A program made the translations under genes and the position numbers. 56,200 nt of DNA from assembly GCA_000218705.1 (NCBI GenBank), contig GL947594.1:1194120-1250319 (forward strand). Reading direction: 5' to 3'. Below are positions 31,349 to 41,345 of this stretch, one piece after another. Origin of the DNA: Prochlorococcus marinus bv. HNLC1 (lineage in GTDB: Bacteria; Cyanobacteriota; Cyanobacteriia; PCC-6307; Cyanobiaceae). Positions within the stretch are counted from its first letter, which is position 1. Each line of letters begins with the position of its first letter. A model generated the notes under the pieces. That model did no database searches. It saw nothing but the letters and a program-made list of their open reading frames with translations, and was not told where the DNA came from.

Positions 31349-31625
31349 CTAAATACATAATAAATTTTTTCTATTGAAGAAACAATAGATATTTTTTGGT
31401 CATTGTGCATTGTATTAAAATTATGATCTTCAAAATTCACTCAAAAATTCTATTAAGAAGATAATTATTATTAAAAATTAATTTTTAAAATCATAGCTAC
31501 ATCACCCAAATATTATTGAGCATTTTTTAAATTATCAAATTCAAGAATTTAAATAATATAAGCATTAAGAAAACTGGACTTACTAAATGTAATTTGTCAT
31601 CATTAGAAAAATAATTATTTTGTTA

Positions 31626-32996
31626 ATGATTTGCGAAAGTGACAATAAGCTAAATCCTAAATTTGAAAGTATAAAGATAAATGGCAGATGTTCTCTTCAA
31701 GGGCAAATTAGAATAAGTGGTGCAAAAAATTCTGCTTTAGTTTTATTAGCAGCCTCATTATTAACTAAAGACAAAGTTTATTTAACTAATATTCCTGATT
31801 TATCTGATATTCGAAAAATGAAGAATATCTTAAAAAGTATTGGAGTCAAAATAGAAAATTGCAATAGAGAAAAAATTATAATTAATTCAGAAAATCTACA
31901 TTTAGGTAATATTCCACATAATTTAGTTCATGAACTAAGGGCAAGTTTTTTCTGCATTGGCCCTCTTTTATCTAAATTAGGACAAGCTTCTTTGGCTTTA
32001 CCAGGTGGTTGTAATATAGGCAAAAGGCCTATCGAGGAACATATCAAAGGTCTTCAAGAGTTAGGTGCAACGATAGAAGAAAAAGATGGATTTGTGAATG
32101 CAAGGATTAATAATAATAGAAGAAGACTCAAAGGTACACATATTAGACTTGGATGTCCAAGCGTAGGTGCTACTGAAACATTAATAATGGCTGCTGTTTT
32201 AGCTGAAGGGAAGACTATTATTAGTAACGCAGCAAGAGAACCCGAGATTCAAGATTTATGTGAAATGCTTAATAAAATGGGTGCAAAGATCAGGAGAGCT
32301 GGTACCTCAAAAATTTTTATAGAAGGAGTTAAATATTTAAATGGTTGTTCGCATGAGGTCATACCAGATCGTATAGAGGCGGGAACCTTTTTAATTGCTG
32401 CTGCGGCAACTTTATCCTCTATAACTATTTCCCCTGTTATCCCATCACACCTAAATAGCTTGCTGCAAAAACTAAAAGAAAGTGGGAGCGAAATTATTAT
32501 TAAAAATAATTCGATTTCTATTAAAACTGAAAAAATTAAAGGGGTAAATATTGAAACAGCTCCATTCCCTGGATTCCCTACTGATTTGCAAGCTCCTTTT
32601 ACAGCCTTAATGTTAAAAGCTACTGGAAAATCAATAATAAAAGAAACCATATTTGAGAATAGAATGAATCATATTGAATTACTGAAAAAAATGGGAGCCT
32701 CAATTAATTTAGAAAATAATATTGCAACAGTTAGTGGTGTTAAAAAACTTTCTGGTAGAAATTTAAAAGGATCTGATTTAAGGTCTACTGCAGCAATTGT
32801 TATTGCAGCCTTAACTGCTGACAATTCAAGTTTAGTTGAAGGATTAGAACACTTAGATAGAGGTTATGAGGATTTTGAATTTAAACTAAAAAAATTAGGT
32901 GCAGATATAAAAAGAGATTTAACAAGAAATATTTCAAACAATTCATATAATGATGATTATTTTATGAATGAAGTGCAAAAGATTTATGCTGCTTAA
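31626..32996 (+). CDS. murA: MurA, UDP-GlcNAc enolpyruvyl transferase
   Basis: First committed step of peptidoglycan synthesis. SGAKNSALVLLAASLL near the N-terminus, catalytic cysteine in PGGCNIGKRPIEEHIKGL, the PGFPTDLQAPF block, and EGLEHLDRGYEDFEFKLKKL near the end. I use the ATG at 31626 (MICESDNKL), though a TTG opens the frame six bases earlier. About 456 aa. The roughly 270 bases upstream, back to the divergent RNA methyltransferase, hold AT-rich palindromes and nothing I can call. Confidence 0.94.
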   Translation: MICESDNKLNPKFESIKINGRCSLQGQIRISGAKNSALVLLAASLLTKDKVYLTNIPDLSDIRKMKNILKSIGVKIENCNREKIIINSENLHLGNIPHNLVHELRASFFCIGPLLSKLGQASLALPGGCNIGKRPIEEHIKGLQELGATIEEKDGFVNARINNNRRRLKGTHIRLGCPSVGATETLIMAAVLAEGKTIISNAAREPEIQDLCEMLNKMGAKIRRAGTSKIFIEGVKYLNGCSHEVIPDRIEAGTFLIAAAATLSSITISPVIPSHLNSLLQKLKESGSEIIIKNNSISIKTEKIKGVNIETAPFPGFPTDLQAPFTALMLKATGKSIIKETIFENRMNHIELLKKMGASINLENNIATVSGVKKLSGRNLKGSDLRSTAAIVIAALTADNSSLVEGLEHLDRGYEDFEFKLKKLGADIKRDLTRNISNNSYNDDYFMNEVQKIYAA

Positions 32997-33036
32997 ATTC
33001 TAAAAAAGCCATATACTCTTAATCTAAAAATTAGTT

Positions 33037-33042
33037 TATAAT
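33037..33042 (+). promoter_or_regulatory. -10 box for tRNA-Leu and argD
   Basis: TATAAT ends 22 bases before the first base of tRNA-Leu, within the murA-tRNA gap. No clear -35. Because argD begins only five bases after the tRNA, this promoter probably serves both. Confidence 0.45.
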
Positions 33043-33064
33043 ATTAAAATAGAAATAAATTTAT

Positions 33065-33146
33065 GGGAGCGTGGTGAAATTGGTAGACGCACCGCACTCA
33101 AAATGCGGCACCCTCGGGTATGTCGGTTCAAGTCCGACCGCTCCCA
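33065..33146 (+). tRNA. tRNA-Leu (CAA)
   Basis: Acceptor arms GGGAGCG/CGCTCCC with discriminator A. The anticodon stem CCGCA...TGCGG closes the loop CTCAAAA, anticodon CAA. Long variable arm (ACCCTCGGGT region) as expected for class II leucine tRNA, and T-arm GGTTCAAGTCC. 82 bases; CCA is not encoded. Confidence 0.95.
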
Positions 33147-33151
33147 CTCTA

Positions 33152-34328
33152 ATGAATACTTACAGCAGATTCAACATTACTTTTAAAAGAGGTAAAGGAT
33201 GTTGGCTTTGGGACAAAAATGGTAATAAATATTTAGATGCGGTCTCAGGAATAGCAACTTGTAGCTTGGGCCATAGTAATGGTGCATTAAGAAGAAGTTT
33301 GTCAAAACAATTAAAAAAAATCCAGCATGTATCAAATCTTTATCACATTGAAGAGCAAACTAAACTGAGTGAATGGCTAACTGAAAACAGTTGTGCAGAA
33401 GCTGCATTTTTCTGCAATAGCGGAGCTGAAGCAAATGAAGCTGCAATTAAATTAATAAGGAAATATGGATCAAAAATTACTAACAATAAAGAATCAATAA
33501 TATTAGCTGCTGAATCAAGTTTTCATGGAAGAACTTTTGCTGCTTTAAGTGCAACAGGACAACCAAAATACCACCAAGGATTTGAACCCTTGTTAAGTGG
33601 GTTTAAATTTTTTAAATATAACGACTTTGAATCTGTTAAAAATATATTTGAAGAATGCGAGAAAAGTAACCAAACTATCGCAGGAATTTTAATTGAACCT
33701 ATACAAGGAGAGGGTGGCGTTATTCCTGGAAATAAAAAATTCTTTAAGCAATTAAGAGAAATTTGTGATCAAAAAAATTCGTTGCTAATTTTTGATGAAG
33801 TACAAAGTGGAGTTGGTAGAACAGGGAAAATGTGGGGATATGAAAATTTAGATATTGAACCTGATGGATTTACTCTTGCTAAAGGATTAGGAGGAGGTCA
33901 TGCCATAGGAGCTTTACTGGTTGGAAAGAAAGCCAACCTTTTTGTCCCTGGTGATCATGCAAGTACATTTGGTGGAAATCCATTCGCATGTACAGCAGCT
34001 TTAACAATATTAAATGAAATCAAAAGAATGAATCTGCTTCATAATGTATTAATAGAGAAGCACTCAGATAGAAGAAGGGTTGGATATCCTCGCTAAGGAA
34101 TATTCAAATATAATTATTGGCCATAGAGGTATTGGTCTTTTACAAGGAATTATTTTAAACGAAGAAGTTATTGATGCCAAAAAAATAACTATTAGCGCAT
34201 TTGAGAAAGGTTTACTTGTTGTTCCTGCAGGAATAAATGTTGTGAGAATTGTTCCTCCATTAATAATTTCTAAAAATGAAATGAATATAATTTTGAAGAA
34301 ACTATCCTTAATTTTCAAAGGATTATGA
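33152..34328 (+). CDS. argD: ArgD, acetylornithine aminotransferase (frame broken)
   Basis: PLP transaminase of arginine synthesis. Conserved: FCNSGAEANEAAIKL, SSFHGRTFAALSATGQPKYH, IEPIQGEGGV, FDEVQSGVGRTG and the PLP lysine in FTLAKGLGGGHAIGALL. True start ATG 33152 (MNTYSRFNITFKRG); the same frame reads back through the tRNA but is not coding there. The frame stops at 34096; one extra base near 34061-34064 separates it from QIEEGLDILAKEYSNIIIGH, which runs to 34328. Restored length 391 aa. Confidence 0.94.
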
Positions 34329-35567
34329 TTTAAAAGTTTTGCAAAATATTAATGCTAAAAACTTTAATTTTTTATCTCTAAAAAACGAAAGAAAAAAAAT
34401 TAATTTAGATCTCACAAGGATGAGACAAGCTCTATTAAAACTAGATAACCCATGTCTAAATACTCCAGCGATACAAATAGTTGGAACAAATGGGAAGGGA
34501 TCAATATCTGCTTTTTTAGAAAATATTCTTTGTCAAGCAAAAATAAATATTGGAGTGACAACATCACCCCATCTTTTTGAAGTTTCTGAGAGGATTAGAG
34601 TGAATCAAATACAAATAAGCACCAAAAAGTTTGATATATTGCTTAAAAATATTCAAACTAAACTTTTCGAATATAAACTTACACCATTTGAATTAATAAT
34701 TTGTTGCGGATTAAAATATTTTGAACTTAATAATGTTGATTTATTAATCCTAGAAGCTGGTCTAGGAGGGAGGTTAGATGCCACTACAGCGCATAAATTA
34801 AGACCAATAATTGCTTTTGGGAATATAGGAATTGATCATACTGAGTATCTAGGAGATTCATTGGAGAAAATAACAAGAGAAAAAGCAGCTGTTATTGAAA
34901 AAGGATCTTTTGTAGTAAGCAGCGAACAGAATTCCATCGCAAGAAATATTATTAACGATAGGGTTAAAGAAATTGGAGCTATATTACTTGGGTCGAACCA
35001 CTTAACGAAAACTGGGAGTTAGGTCTCAAAGGAAATTTTCAAAAGCAAAATGCCGCAGTTGCTTTTAAGGTTGCTCAGTTACTTATTGAAAAAGGATGGA
35101 GTATAAAACAGGATGCTATTAGAAAGGGTCTTTCTTTGACAAAATGGCCAGGGAGATTAGAAATTATTGATTTTGAGAATAAAAAAATCCTTGTAGATTC
35201 TGCGCACAATTCCTCTGCGGCAAAAGTTCTTTCACTTGAGAGAGAAAATTGGCCGAATGAAGAGAAGGGAGTGTATTGGATAATTGGAGTTCAGAAACAA
35301 AAAAATATTATTTTGATAATTAGAAATTTAATAAAATCTATTGATAAAGTTTTGCTGGTACCTGTGCCCAATCAAGAAAGTTGGTCTTTAAGTGATATTT
35401 CAAAAATTTCTGATCGCAAATTAGATAATTTTATTGAATTTACTAACTTTAAAGAAGCTTTTTATTATTTAAAAAAACTTGAAGAATGGCCAAGATGTAT
35501 ACCCGTGTTAACTGGTTCTATATTTTTAGTTTCTGAATTTATAAAATTTTCAAAAACTAATCAATAA
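34325..35567 (+). CDS. folC: FolC, folylpolyglutamate/dihydrofolate synthase (frame breaks)
   Basis: Adds glutamates to folates. Mur-ligase-like: ATP loop IVGTNGKGSISAFLENIL, the SPHLFEVSERIRVN block, DHTEYLGDSLEKITREKA and, after the break, GRLEIIDFENKKILVDSAHN. The open frame begins at a TTG (34339), but the ATG at 34325 overlaps the argD TGA as ATGA and would read MILKVLQNINAK if one T is restored near 34329-34331. A second deletion near 34996-34999 breaks SNPLNENWELGLKGNFQKQN. With both repaired: 414 aa. The 3' end overlaps the convergent FAD enzyme by 11 bases. Confidence 0.9.
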
Positions 35568-36912
35568 ATTTTTCTTTCTCTGCCCAGCCTGCTAATTTAC
35601 CAGGATTTAATAATCCTTTAGGATCATAATTTTGTTTAGCTTTAACTTGATCTGCATCTGTAACACCAAGTCCTCCTCCTTCAACAGTTAAAACATGTGG
35701 ATTAAATATTATTGCACCAAGACTTCTGCAATCCTCCATAATTTCATTTAATTGTTTTTCATCATTCCATTTTAAAAGTGGTAAAGCTGCTAATCTTGGT
35801 ATCCCTTGCTGAGAAACAGCCTCTAGATGCCAAAGAAGTTCTTTTCCATATTTATCTCTTAATGATTTAATAAGTTTAAATTCCTCATTTAAAGGCAAAA
35901 GCATTTGCAAGTAAGTCCAATTTTTATCTTTCGCTCTCATTTGGAGAGTGGTATGGTTCCACACTAGGTCTGAAATTCCATGATCTAATTCATCTTCTCT
36001 CCCAAGATTTTCTAAATTTAATTTATTTTTCTTGCAGATCATTTCAATAGTTTTAACACCTCCTAAATTTGATTGAATTAACAATTTATGACATAAATTT
36101 TTCCTTTTAAACCAAGAAGGCATTTTATCAACAATTTCATCTTCTAAAATTGCACCTAGCTTAAGTTCAATAGCCGCAGAGGTACATAGCTTAATTATAT
36201 TTATGGCATTCTGAAAGTCTTCACAGTCTATAACTATCGAATACCAATCTTGTTTAACATCTGTAGAAATTATTAACGAGGTTATGATCCCATTAGTTCC
36301 ATAAGCATGGTTTAAAGGTTCTGATTCCTCAGCGTTTAATTTCATTAATTTAGGATTTAAATTCACATTGACTGCTTCTAATCCTATTAAGTTTCCAGGA
36401 TCTCTTAAAAATCCCCATTTAATAGATCCAATTCCTCCTGATCCACCAGCAATAAATCCTCCAATTGAGGCAGTTTTCCAGGTACTAGGAAATAATCTTA
36501 ATTCTCGACCATATTTTCCTAGTTCTTTATTTAAATCTCCCATGAGACAACCAGATTGAACCTTTACAAATCCGCTATCTGGATAATACTTTTCTAACTT
36601 ATTAAAATAATTCATTTGCAAAACAATACCTTTAGCTAATGGGACAGCTTGACCATAGTTTCCAGTACCTCCACCTCTTGTAGTTAAAGGAATTGATAAA
36701 TCCCAACATATCTTTGAAACAGCTAATAGAGACTCAATATTTTTAGGCCTTACAACAACATCTGCTAAGCAACTATCTAATTTTTTTTGCAGAACAGGAG
36801 AATAATTATAAAAATCCCTAGATAACCTCTTCACATCAGAATGATTATCTATAACTTCTAAATTTGGAATATTATTAAGATAATTTTTTAAATTTTCAAT
36901 TTTATTAGTCAT
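35557..36912 (-). CDS. FAD-linked oxidoreductase, GlcD-like
   Basis: 451 aa flavoprotein of the PCMH/FAD-binding-4 class that includes glycolate and lactate oxidase subunits. FAD-binding core: VVVRPKNIESLLAVSKICWD, TTRGGGTGNYGQAVPLAKGI, GFVKVQSGCLMGDLNKEL and SIGGFIAGGSGGIGSIKWGF. C-terminal QNYDPKGLLNPGKLAGW is typical of the FAD-oxidase C domain. The substrate cannot be told. 29 bases downstream of the amidohydrolase on the same strand, so the two may form one operon. Confidence 0.8.
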   Translation of the reverse strand: MTNKIENLKNYLNNIPNLEVIDNHSDVKRLSRDFYNYSPVLQKKLDSCLADVVVRPKNIESLLAVSKICWDLSIPLTTRGGGTGNYGQAVPLAKGIVLQMNYFNKLEKYYPDSGFVKVQSGCLMGDLNKELGKYGRELRLFPSTWKTASIGGFIAGGSGGIGSIKWGFLRDPGNLIGLEAVNVNLNPKLMKLNAEESEPLNHAYGTNGIITSLIISTDVKQDWYSIVIDCEDFQNAINIIKLCTSAAIELKLGAILEDEIVDKMPSWFKRKNLCHKLLIQSNLGGVKTIEMICKKNKLNLENLGREDELDHGISDLVWNHTTLQMRAKDKNWTYLQMLLPLNEEFKLIKSLRDKYGKELLWHLEAVSQQGIPRLAALPLLKWNDEKQLNEIMEDCRSLGAIIFNPHVLTVEGGGLGVTDADQVKAKQNYDPKGLLNPGKLAGWAEKEKFID

Positions 36913-36941
36913 TATGAAATGCTTTCTTAATTAAAGATAAA

Positions 36942-38174
36942 TCATTTTTTATAACAATTGCCTTTTATTATTATTTTTCTTTTAATATTTCCTGAGAATA
37001 TATCTCCCCAACAATTACCTTCAACGATAACAAAATCTGCTGGACATCCTTTTTTGACAACCCCATCCCAATTTAAATTTAGTAATCTACTTGGAGAATT
37101 AAAGATGGCTGAGAGTGATAATCTGTCCCAAGGATTTAACTGCAACATTGGCATAGCATGAGACATTAAATAAAAAGGATCAAAATTTCCGAATGGATAC
37201 CATGGATCCTGAACATTATCACTTCCAATAGAAACATCTATAAAAGCTTTTTGTAATTGTTTAATAGGTGCTACAGGTCTTGATATTGTATTTTTTTCTT
37301 GTCTATTTAATAACCAGAAGTTCGTTAAAGGTAAAGCAATTACTGTAATATTTTTTTTTAACATTTTATCAGCTAGCTTAGTTAGCTCATTATCTTTGAG
37401 TAGCAACAAACTACTTGAATGACTGCAAGTAACCTTGACATTGGAATTCAATTTTTCAATAGTATTCAATAATATTTTCATTCCCGAACCAGGTTCAACA
37501 GAAGATTCATCAATATGCAAATCAACTTCTAATTTATATTTTTTTGCAAGTAAAAGCATATCTGAAAGATTTTTTATAATCCTTGGCCTATCAAATGGTG
37601 GAACTAGAACTCCTCCTAATATTCCATTATTCAATTTAAAGTTTTTTGCAAATAAATCTCCCTCATTAGTTCCCCAAAAATCAATCTGAGCTAAAGATAC
37701 AAATTGTAAGCTTAAAAACTCAGAGTATTTTTTTTGTAAATGAAAGAGTTTGGGCCAAATTTCTTGATCTTGAAAATTATATGTATCAATATGAGTCCTG
37801 ATTGCTCTATAACCATTTTTAATTGCAAGATTTAAAGATTTTTCAGCCCTTTTTAAAACTGTATTTGCAGTCCTCGTAACATGTTCCTCTAAATTAACAG
37901 ACAAAGCATTTTCATAATTTGACTGTAGATTCGGATAATTCATCCAAGAAAAAGACTTGTCAAAATGTGCATGAGACTCGACAAACCTAGGGAACAAAAT
38001 TTTGTTTATTAAATTCCTACCTTCTTTTATTGATTTAATATTTGAAACAAATCCTTTCTCCCATGAAATTTCTACCGGAGATAATCCCTCATTATTAACA
38101 TGAATATTAGCTTCTTGTTCTAATTCACATAAATAACGTGGAATTAAAACTTGTGATTTACCTGAATTATCCAA
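36942..38174 (-). CDS. Amidohydrolase, cytosine-deaminase (CodA) type
   Basis: 410 aa metal-dependent hydrolase. The TIM-barrel metal ligands are visible: HAH in FVESHAHFDKSF, His in DLHIDESSVEPG, His in TCSHSSSLLL, and Asp in SIGSDNVQDPWYPFGNFDPF, the last almost identical to the CodA active-site block. Terminal strand KKGCPADFVIVEG is also typical. TTG start. Cytosine is the likeliest substrate by homology, but related enzymes act on other cyclic amidines. Pairs with the FAD oxidoreductase downstream. Confidence 0.75.
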   Translation of the reverse strand: MDNSGKSQVLIPRYLCELEQEANIHVNNEGLSPVEISWEKGFVSNIKSIKEGRNLINKILFPRFVESHAHFDKSFSWMNYPNLQSNYENALSVNLEEHVTRTANTVLKRAEKSLNLAIKNGYRAIRTHIDTYNFQDQEIWPKLFHLQKKYSEFLSLQFVSLAQIDFWGTNEGDLFAKNFKLNNGILGGVLVPPFDRPRIIKNLSDMLLLAKKYKLEVDLHIDESSVEPGSGMKILLNTIEKLNSNVKVTCSHSSSLLLLKDNELTKLADKMLKKNITVIALPLTNFWLLNRQEKNTISRPVAPIKQLQKAFIDVSIGSDNVQDPWYPFGNFDPFYLMSHAMPMLQLNPWDRLSLSAIFNSPSRLLNLNWDGVVKKGCPADFVIVEGNCWGDIFSGNIKRKIIIKGNCYKK

Positions 38175-38303
38175 AATTTTTTCAAAGTTATCCTAGTTTA
38201 AACATAAAAATAACTAAATATTTTCATAAATTAATTCAAATTCTTTTATAAAACAAAAAAAATTATGAAATTATGCACATGAGTTGTTAGATTCATTATA
38301 TGA

Positions 38304-38377
38304 GGCGGGCGTCGCCAAGTGGTTAAGGCAGCGGCTTGTGGCGCCGCTATTCGGGGGTTCGAATCCCCTCGCTCGCC
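38304..38377 (+). tRNA. tRNA-His (GTG)
   Basis: Acceptor GCGGGCG/CGCTCGC with the histidine-specific extra G-1 (38304) opposite C73 (38377). Anticodon stem GCGGC/GCCGC with loop TTGTGGC, anticodon GTG; T-arm GGGGGTTCGAATCCCC. 74 bases including G-1; CCA not encoded. Confidence 0.95.
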
Positions 38378-38452
38378 CTCAAAATTATTGCCGCAAAATA
38401 ATATAATGTGTATTTTTGGTTTATATAGATAGTTTTTATTTTTATAAGTAAG

Positions 38453-39853
38453 GTGTTACAGACTAAATCTCGAAACGACTTCAAATCACAAGATTCAAAA
38501 TTCATCTCTAATTCCTACTGGATAACGACATTTGGTTGTCAAATGAATAAAGCTGATTCTGAGAGGATGGCTGGCATTCTGGAAAATTTAGGATACGTAA
38601 AGGCTGAAGATGAATTTGAAGCTGATTTAGTTCTCTACAACACATGTACGATCAGAGATAGTGCCGAACAAAAAGTTTATAGCTACCTTGGGAGACAAGC
38701 AAAAAGAAAACATAAGATTCCAGAATTAAAATTAGTCATAGCTGGATGCCTTGCTCAACAAGAGGGTGCTTCCTTACTAAGGAAAGTTCCAGAACTAGAT
38801 CTAGTTATGGGACCTCAACATGTTAATAATTTAGAGAATTTGCTTGAGAGGGTAGATTCAGGAAATCAGGTTGTCGCGACTGAAGATGTTTATATATCTG
38901 AAGACATTACAAATGCGAGAAGAGAAAGTGGCATTTGTGCATGGGTTAATATTATCTATGGATGCAACGAAAGATGTTCATATTGCGTTGTTCCCTCTGT
39001 TAGAGGGAAAGAACAATCAAGACTTCCATTAGCTATTAAAGATGAGATTAAATCTTTGGCGGAGAATAATTATAAAGAAATTACTCTCCTTGGACAAAAT
39101 ATTGATGCGTACGGAAGAGATCTCTCAGGTAGATTTATAGAGGGTAGTGATACTACATCTCTTAGTCATCTTCTTGAATATATTCATGATATAAATGGAA
39201 TCAAAAGGATAAGGTTTGCTACAAGTCATCCAAGATATTTTTCTAAAAAACTTATTCAAACGTGTTTTCAATTAGAAAAGGTATGCGAGCACTTTCATAT
39301 ACCTTTTCAAAGTGGAAATAATGAGATCCTACGATTAATGTCTAGAGGGTATACAGTCGATAAATATAAAAAAATAATAGACAATATACGTTCATTAATG
39401 CCTCATGCCTCAATAACTGCAGATGCGATAGTCGCCTTCCCTGGAGAGACAGACAATCAATTTAGAGATACTCTGAAGTTAATTAATGATATTGGATTTG
39501 ATTTGGTAAATACTGCTGCTTATTCTCCTAGACCAAATACTCCTGCTGCCAAATGGACAAACCAAATTCCAGAAGACATTAAAAAAGATAGATTAAATGA
39601 ATTAAATGAAACAGTAGAGTTAAATTCAAGAAAAAGAAATCAAAGATATTTATATAAGAATGAAAATATTTTAATAGAGGGATATAATCCGAAGAATCTA
39701 TCACAATTAATGGGGAGAACTAGAACAAATCGATTAACTTTTGTGGAAATACCACCCGAAAAAAAACATTTAGACTTTATCGGAAATGAAATAAATGTAA
39801 AAATTAGCGAAGTAAGATCTTTTTCTTTATCGGGAGTAATGTTGGATAGATAG
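38453..39853 (+). CDS. miaB: MiaB, tRNA methylthiotransferase
   Basis: Radical-SAM enzyme adding methylthio to isopentenyl-A37 of tRNA. The N-terminal UPF0004 domain has its three cluster cysteines in [25 protein letters not shown] and VIAGCLAQQ; the radical-SAM triad is in [16 protein letters not shown]; a C-terminal TRAM domain follows. 466 aa, intact. GTG start. Twelve bases before ddl. Confidence 0.95.
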   Translation: MLQTKSRNDFKSQDSKFISNSYWITTFGCQMNKADSERMAGILENLGYVKAEDEFEADLVLYNTCTIRDSAEQKVYSYLGRQAKRKHKIPELKLVIAGCLAQQEGASLLRKVPELDLVMGPQHVNNLENLLERVDSGNQVVATEDVYISEDITNARRESGICAWVNIIYGCNERCSYCVVPSVRGKEQSRLPLAIKDEIKSLAENNYKEITLLGQNIDAYGRDLSGRFIEGSDTTSLSHLLEYIHDINGIKRIRFATSHPRYFSKKLIQTCFQLEKVCEHFHIPFQSGNNEILRLMSRGYTVDKYKKIIDNIRSLMPHASITADAIVAFPGETDNQFRDTLKLINDIGFDLVNTAAYSPRPNTPAAKWTNQIPEDIKKDRLNELNETVELNSRKRNQRYLYKNENILIEGYNPKNLSQLMGRTRTNRLTFVEIPPEKKHLDFIGNEINVKISEVRSFSLSGVMLDR

Positions 39854-39865
39854 AAGAAATGTTAT

Positions 39866-40921
39866 ATGAATGAAGTCAGAAGAAAATGTGTAGGCATCAT
39901 TTTTGGCGGTCAATCAAATGAACACGCCATTTCTATTGAATCTGCTAAAGCAATATTTGCTGCATTAAATTCAGATATAAATAAAAAAAAGTTTTCAACA
40001 AAAGTTTTCTACATCAATAGAAACGGGAAATGGTTCGATAGCAAGGATTCTCTATTAATTTTAAAACACTCAAAAGATATTGATAATTTCATTGCAAACT
40101 CTCTATTTGAAAATATAAAAATCTTTGAAAACATAGATTGTAAAGACATTGATATTTGGTTCCCAATTATTCATGGAGCTAATGGAGAAGATGGCTCAAT
40201 ACAAGGTTTATTAAAATTTACTCAAAAACCATTTGTTGGTTCAGGCCTCTTAGGATCGGCACTAGGTATGGATAAAATTATAATGAAATTAATTTTTTCT
40301 CATTTAAAAATTCCTCAAGTCAATTTTTTCATAATCCAAGATAAAAATTTAGATGACAATAATAATTTAAAAATAATTTGCGATCAAATTATAAAAAAAC
40401 TAAATTTTCCTCTATTTATCAAACCAGCTAATTCTGGTTCATCAATTGGGATATCAAAAGTAATAAATCAATATGATATTTTAGATGCTTTACGAAAAGC
40501 GTGGTCAATTGATCATAGAATTATCGTTGAAGAAGGTTTAGATGTAAAAGAATTAGAAGTAGGTGTAATCGGTAAAAAAAATCTTATTGCATCTGAAGTT
40601 GGCGAAGTAAATTACATATCAGATTGGTATGATTACGATTCCAAATACAAAACAAATAATAAAATAACAATACCAGCAAATATTGATCCTAATCTAAAAG
40701 AAAAGATTCAAACATTATCTATACAAAGCTGCATGGCATTAAATATAAATATATTTGCGAGAGTAGACTTTTTTCTTGAAAAAGATACCAATAAAATTTA
40801 CTTGAATGAAATAAATACTATCCCAGGTTTTACAAAAAATAGTATGTTCCCATTACTTTGGAAATCATCAGGTTTAGAAATTGATGAACTTGTCGCTAAA
40901 CTAATAGAATATTCTCTTTAA
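39866..40921 (+). CDS. ddl: D-alanine-D-alanine ligase
   Basis: Makes the D-Ala-D-Ala dipeptide of peptidoglycan. ATP-grasp features: FGGQSNEHAISIESA, IIHGANGEDGSIQGLL, FIKPANSGSSIGISKV, NEINTIPGFTKNSMFP. 351 aa, ATG start. Heads a rightward set ddl, unknown, ftsQ, ftsZ, the remnant of the division and cell wall cluster; ftsA is absent as in cyanobacteria generally. Confidence 0.95.
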   Translation: MNEVRRKCVGIIFGGQSNEHAISIESAKAIFAALNSDINKKKFSTKVFYINRNGKWFDSKDSLLILKHSKDIDNFIANSLFENIKIFENIDCKDIDIWFPIIHGANGEDGSIQGLLKFTQKPFVGSGLLGSALGMDKIIMKLIFSHLKIPQVNFFIIQDKNLDDNNNLKIICDQIIKKLNFPLFIKPANSGSSIGISKVINQYDILDALRKAWSIDHRIIVEEGLDVKELEVGVIGKKNLIASEVGEVNYISDWYDYDSKYKTNNKITIPANIDPNLKEKIQTLSIQSCMALNINIFARVDFFLEKDTNKIYLNEINTIPGFTKNSMFPLLWKSSGLEIDELVAKLIEYSL

Positions 40922-40934
40922 AATTTTTGTCTAA

Positions 40935-41345
40935 ATGCTTCATGGACTACTTTGGCTGCCATTAATTTTTATTTTCTTCCTCCTAACTGCATTAGGATGG
41001 TTAGAAAGAAGGAGACAAAATCTATTTAGAAATTGGGCAAACGGATCTGAACTTTGTAAATTAGATAGTTCAGGAGCGGCTTATCTAAAAGATGGTAAGT
41101 TAACATGGAGTGCTTTCGAAGCAGGCGAATTTAAAGAGAAAGACAGCTTTATCATTAAAAAGCTTGAATTGATTGAACTTATGGCACTTACCTCAGGAGA
41201 AGCTCCTCTTACAGATGAATCACAAGGCAAATGTAGATTAAGACTTGTTGGTAGTGGAAGAGAAATGGATGTACCATTTTCAGATGCAGATAGGGCTAGA
41301 GAATGGATGGATCAATTAATGCAGAAAGCACGTTGTGATTTGTGA
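40935..41345 (+). CDS. Conserved hypothetical membrane-anchored protein between ddl and ftsQ
   Basis: 136 aa. Residues 2-23 (LHGLLWLPLIFIFFLLTALG) form one membrane helix, then a basic stretch ERRRQNLFRNW and a soluble domain of about 105 residues (GAAYLKDGKLTWSAFEAGEF; CRLRLVGSGREMDVPFSDAD). I do not recognise a named family. Its stop overlaps the ftsQ GTG by four bases, so it is coupled to division genes; a role in division or wall synthesis is an inference from position. Confidence 0.75.
   Translation: MLHGLLWLPLIFIFFLLTALGWLERRRQNLFRNWANGSELCKLDSSGAAYLKDGKLTWSAFEAGEFKEKDSFIIKKLELIELMALTSGEAPLTDESQGKCRLRLVGSGREMDVPFSDADRAREWMDQLMQKARCDL

Noticed and set aside
31471..31488. 18-bp perfect palindrome TTAAAAATTAATTTTTAA upstream of murA
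   Set aside because: It is made only of A and T; one or two such palindromes are expected by chance in a 56-kb window of this composition.
33071..33151. Extended argD start upstream through tRNA-Leu
   Set aside because: The bases fold as a complete tRNA-Leu; the ATG at 33152 starts the conserved ArgD N-terminus.
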